DNA of 64,000 nt from Amphiura filiformis (taxonomy: Eukaryota > Echinodermata > Ophiuroidea > Amphilepidida > Amphiuridae): contig NC_092646.1 in NCBI RefSeq assembly GCF_039555335.1, positions 24,120,893 through 24,184,892 of the forward strand, written 5' to 3'. The number at the start of each line of letters is the position of its first letter. The first letter of the stretch is position 1. The position numbers and the translations under genes are program-made. A model generated the notes under the pieces. It saw only the letters and a list, made by a program, of their open reading frames with translations. It was not told the DNA's origin and did not search any database. Positions 12,301 to 21,300 of this stretch are shown piece after piece.

Positions 12301-15300
12301 TTCCATAGCGGGTGTATGGATTGCCAATTTAAAATGGAGTCACCCATTCAGGTAACCATGTTTAAAATTCACACTCCCTGTGTGCAAGATTAAGGTCATG
12401 TCATGTCTTCCATAAGGGGTGTATGGATTTCAACTGGCATAGCCCAAGTAGCTCCATTTGAAACTCCCACCCCCTGTGTGGGAGATTAAGGTCAAGTCTT
12501 CCATAGGGGTGTATGGATTTCAACTGGCATTGTCCATTACCTGTACTTGGAAGCCTAGTGGTTTGCCTGCAGCACACAGATCATCTGGATCATTGTCACC
12601 CTTGACTACTTTGAAACAGGATAGACCTAGCGATAGAATGGAATGACTTTTGGCAACTTCACGTAGAGCTTGGTATCTCTCATCAAATGACCTGTAAAGA
12701 GCAATATTTATTTAATTTATTCATTAGATTTCATCATTGTCACCATTTGAAACAGGATAGACCTAGCGATAGAATCGAATGACTTTTGGCAACTTCACGT
12801 AGAGCTTGGTATCTCTCATCAAATGACCTGCAAAGAGCAATATTATTTTAATTTATTCATTAGATTTCATCATTGTCACCATTTGAAACAGGATAGTCCT
12901 AGCGATAGAATGGAATGACTTTTGGCAACTGGACTTCACGTAGAGCTTGGTATCTCTCATCAAATGACCTGCAAACAGTAATATTATTTTAATTTATTCA
13001 TTAGATTTCATCATTGTCACCCTTGACTACTTTGAAACAGGATAGTCCTAGCGATAGAATGGAATGACTTTTGGCAACTTCACGTAGAGCTTGGTATCTC
13101 TCATCAAATGACCTGCAAACAGTAATATTATTATAATTTATTCATTAGATTTCATCATTATCACCCTTGACTACTTTGAAACAGGATAGTCCTAGCGATA
13201 GAATGAAATGACTTTTGGCAACTTCACATAGAGCTTGGTATCTCTCATCAAATGACCTGCAAACAGTAATATTATTTTAATTTATTCATTAGATTTCATC
13301 ATTATCACCCTTGACTACTTTGAAACAGGATAGTCCTAGCGATAGAATGGAATGACTTTTGGCAACTTCACGTGAGCTTGGTATCTCTCATCAAATGACC
13401 TGCAAACAGTAATATTATTTTAATTTATTCATTAGATTTCATCATTATCACCCTTGACTACTTTGAAACAGGATAGACCTAGCGATAGAATGGAATGACT
13501 TTTGGCAACTTCACGTAGAGCTTGGTATCTCTCATCAAATGACCTGCAAACAGTAATATTATTTTAATTTATTCATTAGATTTCATCATTATCACCCTTT
13601 ACTACTTTGAAACAGGATAGTCCTAGCGATAGAATGGAATGACTTTTGGCAACTTCACGTAGAGCTTGGTATCTCTCATCAAATGACCGGTAAAGAGCAA
13701 TATTATTATAATTTATTCATTAGATTTCATCATTTTCACCCTTGACTACTTTGAAACAGGATAGTCCTAGCGATAGAATGGAATGACTTTTGGCAACTTC
13801 ACGTAGAGCTTGGTATCTCTCATCAAATGACCTGCAAACAGTAATATTATTTTAATTTATTCATTAGATTTCATCATTATCACCCTTCAGGGTTCGCAGG
13901 TTTTTGCCGCAGGTGGAAAAAACCATGGTTTTAACCACGGTTTTAACCGCTTGGCAAAAACAGTTTTTGCCAGTTTTTGCCGGCAAAAATGGCAAAAACT
14001 AAAAAAGTGATTTAAAGTTCCGATTTTTGATCTCAAAACAATTATTACATTCAAAATTAATTTCCATTTACTGAAATGTGGTATATCACATTCAAAATAT
14101 TTTCATTTTAAGGACTTGATGAAAAAAAAATAAGTTGAATGATTCATTAAAAGATATATGTTTACTGTTTATTAGCTTTCTGTGCACTTGTTAACATTTG
14201 AGTGACTATAAATGAGTTTTTGCCAGTTTTTGCCATTTTTGCCGGGTTAACCCAGGCAAAAACAGGTTTTTGCCAGTTATTGCCACTTTGTCGGCAAAAA
14301 CAGGTTTTTGCCGGCAAAACCGAACCCTGTCACCCTTGACTACTTTGAAACAGGATAGTCCTAGCGATAGAATGGAATGACTTTTGGCAACTTCACGTAG
14401 AGCTTGGTATCTCTCATCAAATGACCTGCAAAGAGCAATATCATTTTAATTTATTCATTAGATTTCATCATTGTCACCCTTGACTTCTTTGAAACAGGAT
14501 AGTCCTAGCGATAGAATGGAATGACTTTTGGCAACTTCACGTAGAGCTTGGTATCTCTCATCAAATGACCTGCAAACAGTAATATTATTTTAATTTATTC
14601 ATTAGATTTCATCATTGTCACCATTTACTACTTTGAAACAGGATAGTCCTAGCGAAAGAATGGAATGACTTTTGGCAACTTCACGTAAAGCTTGGTATCT
14701 CTCATCAAATGACCTAAAAAGAGCAATATTATTTTAATTTATTCATTAGATTTCATCATTATCACCATTTACTACTTTGAAACAGGATAGTCCTAGCGAT
14801 AGAATGGAATGACTTTTGGCAACTTCACGTAAAGCTTGGTATCTCTCATCAAATGACCTACAAAGAGCAATATTATTTTAATTTATTCATTAGATTTCAT
14901 CATTATCACCATTTACTACTTTGAAACAGGATAGTCCTAGCGATAGAATGGAATGACTTTTGGCAACTTCACGTAGAGCTTGGTATCTCTCATCAAATGA
15001 CCTGCAAACAGCAATATTATTTTAATTTATTCATTAGATTTCATCATTATCACCCTTGACTACTTTGAAACAGGATAGTCCTAGCGATCGAATGGAATGA
15101 CTTTTGGCAACTTCACGTAGAGCTTGGGATCTCTCATCAAATGACCTACAAAGAGTAATATTATTATAATTTATTCATTAGATTTCATCATTATCACCCT
15201 TGACTACTTTGAAACAGGATAGTCCTAGCGATAGAATGGAATGACTTTTGGCAACTTCGCGTAGAGCTTGGTATCTCTCATCAAATGACCTACAAAGAGT

Positions 15301-18300
15301 AATATTATTATAATTTATTCATTAGATTTCATCATTATCACCCTTGACTACTTTGAAACAGGATAGACCTAGCGATAGAATGGAATGACTTTTGGCAACT
15401 TCACATAGAGCTTGGTATCTCTCATCAAATGACCTACAAAGAGTAATATTATTTTAATTTATTCATTAGATTTCATCATTATCACCATTTACTACTTTGA
15501 AACAGGATAGACCTAGCGATAGAATGGAATGACTTTTGGCAACTTCACGTGAGAGCTTGGTATCTCTCATCAAATGACCTACAAAGAGCAATATTATTTT
15601 AATTTATTCATTAGATTTCATCATTATCACCATTTACTACTTTGAAACAGGATAGACCTAGCGATAGAATGGAATGACTTTTGGCAACTTCACGTAGAGC
15701 TTGGTATCTCTCATCAAATGACCTACAAAGAGTAATATTATTATAATTTATTCATTAGATTTCATCATTATCACCCTTGACTACTTTGAAACAGGATAGT
15801 CCTAGCGATAGAATGGAATGACTTTTGGCAACTTCACGTAGAGCTTGGTATCTCTCATCAAATGACCTGCAAACAGTAATATTATTATAATTTATTCATT
15901 AGATTTCATCATTATCACCCTTGACTACTTTGAAACAGGATAGTCCTAGCGATAGAATGGAATGACTTTTGGCAACTTCACGTAGAGCTTGGTATCTCTC
16001 ATCAAATGACCTGCAAACAGTAATATCATTTTAATTTATTCATTAGATTTCATCATTATCACCCTTGACTACTTTGAAACAGGATAGTCCTAGCGATAGA
16101 ATGGAATGACTTTTGGCAACTTCACGTAGAGCTTGGTATCTCTCATCAAATGACCTGCAAACAGTAATATTATTTTAATTTATTCATTAGATTTCATCAT
16201 TATCACCCTTGACTACTTTGAAACAGGATAGTCCTAGCGATAGAATGGAATGACTTTTGGCAACTTCACATAGAGCTTGGTATCTCTCATCAAATGACCT
16301 ACAAACAGTAATATTATTATAATTTATTCATTAGATTTCATCATTATCACCCTTGACTACTTTGAAACAGGATAGTCCTAGCGATAGAATGGAATGACTT
16401 TTGGCAACTTCACGTAGAGCTTGGTATCTCTCATCAAATGACCTGCAAACAGTAATATTATTTTAATTTATTCATTAGATTTCATCATTATCACCCTTGA
16501 CTACTTTGAAACAGGATAGACCTAGCGATAGAATGGAATGACTTTTGGCAACTTCACGTAGAGCTTGGTATCTCTCATCAAATGACCTGCAAACAGTAAT
16601 ATTATTATAATTTATTCATTAGATTTCATCATTGTCACCCTTGACTACTTTGAAACAGGATAGTCCTAGCGATAGAATGGAATGACTTTTGGCAACTTCA
16701 CGTAGAGCTTGGTATCTCTCATCAAATGACCTACAAAGAGCAATATTATTGGGATTTATTCATTAGATTTCATCATTATCACCCTTTACTACTTTGAAAC
16801 AGGATAGTCCTAGCGATAGAATGGAATGACTTTTGGCAACTTCACGTGAGCTTGGTATCTCTCATCAAATGACCTACAAAGAGCAATATTATTGGGATTT
16901 ATTCATTAGATTTCATCATTATCACCCTTTACTACTTTGAAACAGGATAGTCCTAGCGATAGAATGGAATGACTTTTGGCAACTTCACATAGAGCTTGGT
17001 ATCTCTCATCAAATGACCTACAAAGAGTAATATTATTATAATTTATTCATTAGATTTCATCATTATCACCCTTTACTACTTTGAAACAGGATAGTCCTAG
17101 CGATAGAATGGAATGACTTTTGGCAACTTCACGTAGAGCTTGGTATCTCTCATCAAATGACCTGCAAACAGTAATATTATTTTAATTTATTCATTAGATT
17201 TCATCATTGTCACCCTTGACTACTTTGAAACAGGATAGTCCTAGCGATAGAATGGAATGACTTTTGGCAACTTCACGTAGAGCTTGGTATCTCTCATCAA
17301 ATGACCTGCAAACAGTAATATTATTATAATTTATTCATTAGATTTCATCATTATCACCATTTACTACTTTGAAACAGGATAGTCCTAGCGATAGGATGGA
17401 ATGACTTTTGGCAACTTCACGTAGAGCTTGGTATCTCTCATCAAATGACCTGCAAACAGTAATATTATTATAATTTATTCATTAGATTTCATCATTATCA
17501 CCATTAACTACTTTGAAACAGGATAGACCTACAGTGTAGCGATAGAATGGAATGACTTTTGGCAACTTCACGTAGAGCTTGGTATCTCTCATCAAATGAC
17601 CTGCAAACAGTAATATTATTATAATTTATTCATTAGATTTCATCATTATCACCATTTACTACTTTGAAACAGGATAGTCCTAGCGATAGAATGGAATGAC
17701 TTTTGGCAACTTCACGTAGAGCTTGGTATCTCTCATCAAATGACCTGCAAACAGTAATATTATTATAACTTATTCATTAGATTTCATCATTATCACCATT
17801 TACTACTTTGAAACAGGATAGTCCTAGCGATAGAATGGAATGACTTTTGGCAACTTCACGTAGAGCTTGGTATCTCTCATCAAATGACCTGCAAACAGTA
17901 ATATTATTTTAATTTATTCATTAGATTTCATCATTATCACCATTTACTACTTTGAAACAGGATAGTCCTAGTGATAGAATGGAATGACTTTTGGCAACTT
18001 CACGTGGAGCTTGGTATCTCTCATCAAATGACCTGCAAACAGTAATATTATTTTAATTTATTCATTAGATTTCATCATTATCACCATTTACTACTTTGAA
18101 ACAGGATAGTCCTAGCGATAGAATGGAATGACGTTTGGCAACTTCACGTAGAGCTTGGTATCTCTCATCAAATGACTGCAAACAGTAATATTATTTTAAT
18201 TTATTCATTAGATTTCATCATTATCACCATTTACTACTTTGAAACAGGATAGTCCTAGCGATAGAATGGAATGACTTTTGGCAACTTCACGTAGAGCTTG

Positions 18301-21300
18301 GTATCTCTCATCAAATGACCTGCAAACAGTAATATTATTATAATTTATTCATTAGATTTCATCATTATCACCATTTACTACTTTGAAACAGGATAGACCT
18401 AGCGATAGAATGGAATGACTTTTGGCAACTTCACGTAGAGCTTGGTATCTCTCATCAAATGACCTGCAAACAGTAATATTATTTTAATTTATTCATTAGA
18501 TTTCATCATTATCACCCTTTACTACTTTGAAACAGGATAGTCCTAGCGATAGAATGGAATGACTTTTGGCAACTTCAATGAGAGCTTGGTATCTCTCATC
18601 AAATGACCTGCAAACAGTAATATTATTTTAATTTATTCATTAGATTTCATCATTATCACCATTTACTACTTTGAAACAGGATAGACCTAGCGATAGAATG
18701 GAATGACTTTTGGCAACTTCACGTAGAGCTTGGTATCTCTCATCAAATGACCTGCAAACAGTAATATTATTTTAATTTATTCATTAGATTTCATCATTGT
18801 CCTATGGACGCAATAAGTAGACCAAACACAACTATTGCCGGAGCTGGATCTTTACCATCCGAATCTTTTATTTCCTTTCATTTACACAGTTGATCAAGTG
18901 TCAACTGTGTTCTTCATACTTAATTTAATATCGCATATCACTTCAGACAGCTATATCATCTGATATTTTAAATAGATATAAATTCAAATTCATTAGCGCC
19001 TCAGACAGCTATATCATGTGGCTTATTCTTTAAAAGCAATATATATCAATCATTGAAATCATATATGTATCAGACAGCAATATCATCTGATACCCTTTTT
19101 ACGCAATCAGACAGCTATATCATCTGATATTTTAAATAGATATAAATTCAAATTCATTAGCGCCTCAGACAGCTATATCATCTGGCTTATTCTTTAAAAG
19201 CAATATATATCAATCATTGAAATCATATATGTCTCAGACAGCAATATCATCTGATACCCTTTTTACGCAATCAGACAGCTATATCATCTGATGCCATTTA
19301 TGGTCCTGAAGTGAGACGACCCACTTCAAATCCCAAACAGCATATTTGGCTTGGACCTAATCATTACTCATTTCGAATTAGGACAACCCCATTCAATTTC
19401 CAAACATCCTAATTTGGAATTGACATTAAATATTAAGTATGTGAAAACATTCCCAATGACTTGCTCAAATGCAGCAATGTATCTCCATTTTGATTCATAT
19501 ATTGGACAAAATGGTAAAAAGCAAAAAGAAACAATGCCATTTAATATCATATTTTTTATAAAGGGAGTGGTGGGTGGGTTTTAAAATTTTCCTGACCTCT
19601 TCGGATGGTATCGAAACAGCTTATGAATTTTCCCGGCAACAATTTCTGTGAAAACAGCCACGCCCCCAGAACCGCTGCCTATGATTGGCTACTGGCACGC
19701 GACTCGACACAGGCATGGATGCACAACAGGTGTCGGACTGATGTCACAACACGCATGGCACCACCTTTTATTGATCTACAGGACAATGAAACCCTTTTCA
19801 ACAAAACCCAGGGCTTATTACGCCAATGACAATTTTGGTTTTGATTGAAGTTTGCTCAATCAAAACCCGATTATCACCATTTACTACTTTGAAACAGGAT
19901 AGTCCTAGCGATAGAATGGAATGACTTTTGGCAACTTCACGTAGAGCTTGGTATCTCTCATCAAATGACCTGCAAACAGTAATATTATTATAATTTATTC
20001 ATTAGATTTCATCATTATCACCATTTACTACTTTGAAACAGGATAGTCCTAGTGATAGAATGGAATGACTTTTGGCAACTTCACGTAGAGCTTGGTATCT
20101 CTCATCAAATGACCTGCAAACAGTAATATTATTTTAATTTATTCATTAGATTTCATCATTGTCACCATTTACTACTTTGAAACAGGATAGTCCTAGTGAT
20201 AGAATGGAATGACTTTTGGCAACTTCACGTAGAGCTTGGTACATCTCTCATCAAATGACCTGCAAAGAGCAAATATTTATTTGATTTATAGATTTATTAC
20301 TGGGAAATATTACAAAGCGCATATAATCAAAAATCTATAATATAACATAATTTACCATATATTCATACTGGTCATTAAGGGGTACTGCACCCTGGCCAAT
20401 TTTGTGCCTATTTTTGCATTTTCTCAAAAATTATAGCGCATTGGTGACAAGTAAGATATGTATATTATAGGGGCAAGGACTACCACTACTGCACTGAAAA
20501 TTCAGCAACTCAAGGCAAGTAGTTTATTGATTTATTGATCAAATACTGGTTTTCCCTCATTTTTACTGTAACTCCAGAACTGTTGTCTGTGTTGAAATAA
20601 AATTTCCAGTGCCCCTATAATATACATCTTTTGTCACCAATGCGCTATAATTTTTGAGAAAAATGCAAAAATAGGCACAAAATTTGGCAGGGGTGTAGTA
20701 CCCCCTTAACCGCCCATACCCCTATAAGCGCCCACCCAGTTGACAACTGACAACAAGCAAACTGTGATAATATTAACAGTCAATGCATTTTAAGGCGCGC
20801 GAGTGCGATCGCGCGCATAGAGCCCACCTTAAATCACTTTACCGAGTGCGATTTATAGCGCACCTTGTCACCTCAAGGAGTTTCCAAAAGCAAGTCATTT
20901 GCAGCGGTTCCCGAAAGTTTGTTGCATAAAATAATCTTTACATTAGAAAGGTGACGACCCACAGTGGTGACGACCCAAACAATATCTTTTCTACTCGCTG
21001 ATTGGCCGTTTTCGACAATTTAATATGTAAATTAGCTGACCTTTCTTGTAAGGTCACGCTACCGAAATATGATAACATGCTGTTCATGTCACAACAAAGA
21101 CGTGACATGCCATTGCCCACCGTAGTAAATGAGGTAATGTTTATGCATTCAACTGAACTGTACAATTATTTAGAAGCTGAACAAGGCTGATTTAATATTT
21201 TGACATGACCTACACATGTGCGATCTGTGTGTAGCGCTATGATAAAATTGTACCGAGGTTTGCCGATAGAAATATCAGTTTAGGCCTATACTACTCATCA

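Larger units (their letters stand above)
12692..20262 (-). repeat. TOE1: Tandem array of about 42 truncated TOE1 exon copies, 144-bp unit
   Basis: Counting the exon core, there are 43 copies from 12668 to 20235 including the intact exon, spaced about 144 bases. The array is interrupted by a hAT-like MITE (13888-14329) and a 1.07-kb insertion (about 18800-19869). Read on the minus strand, a consensus unit holds an acceptor (tttgcag), 34 TOE1 codons from SFDERY to GDND, two intronic codons (EI), an in-frame TAA, and AATAAA two bases later. None has the exon's 3' half or its donor. Several copies carry frame-breaking changes (13372, 16847 and 18174 deletions; 15549 and 17530 insertions), R-to-C changes, or loss of the acceptor AG (13689). 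Confidence 0.93.

Noticed and set aside
12692..18800. Assembly artefact for the TOE1 array
   Set aside because: Units differ by many scattered substitutions and indels and contain a single nested transposon with a clean target duplication. Exact copy number may still be wrong.
12692..20262. CRISPR-like array
   Set aside because: Units are full tandem repeats without unique spacers, derived from a host exon in a eukaryotic gene.
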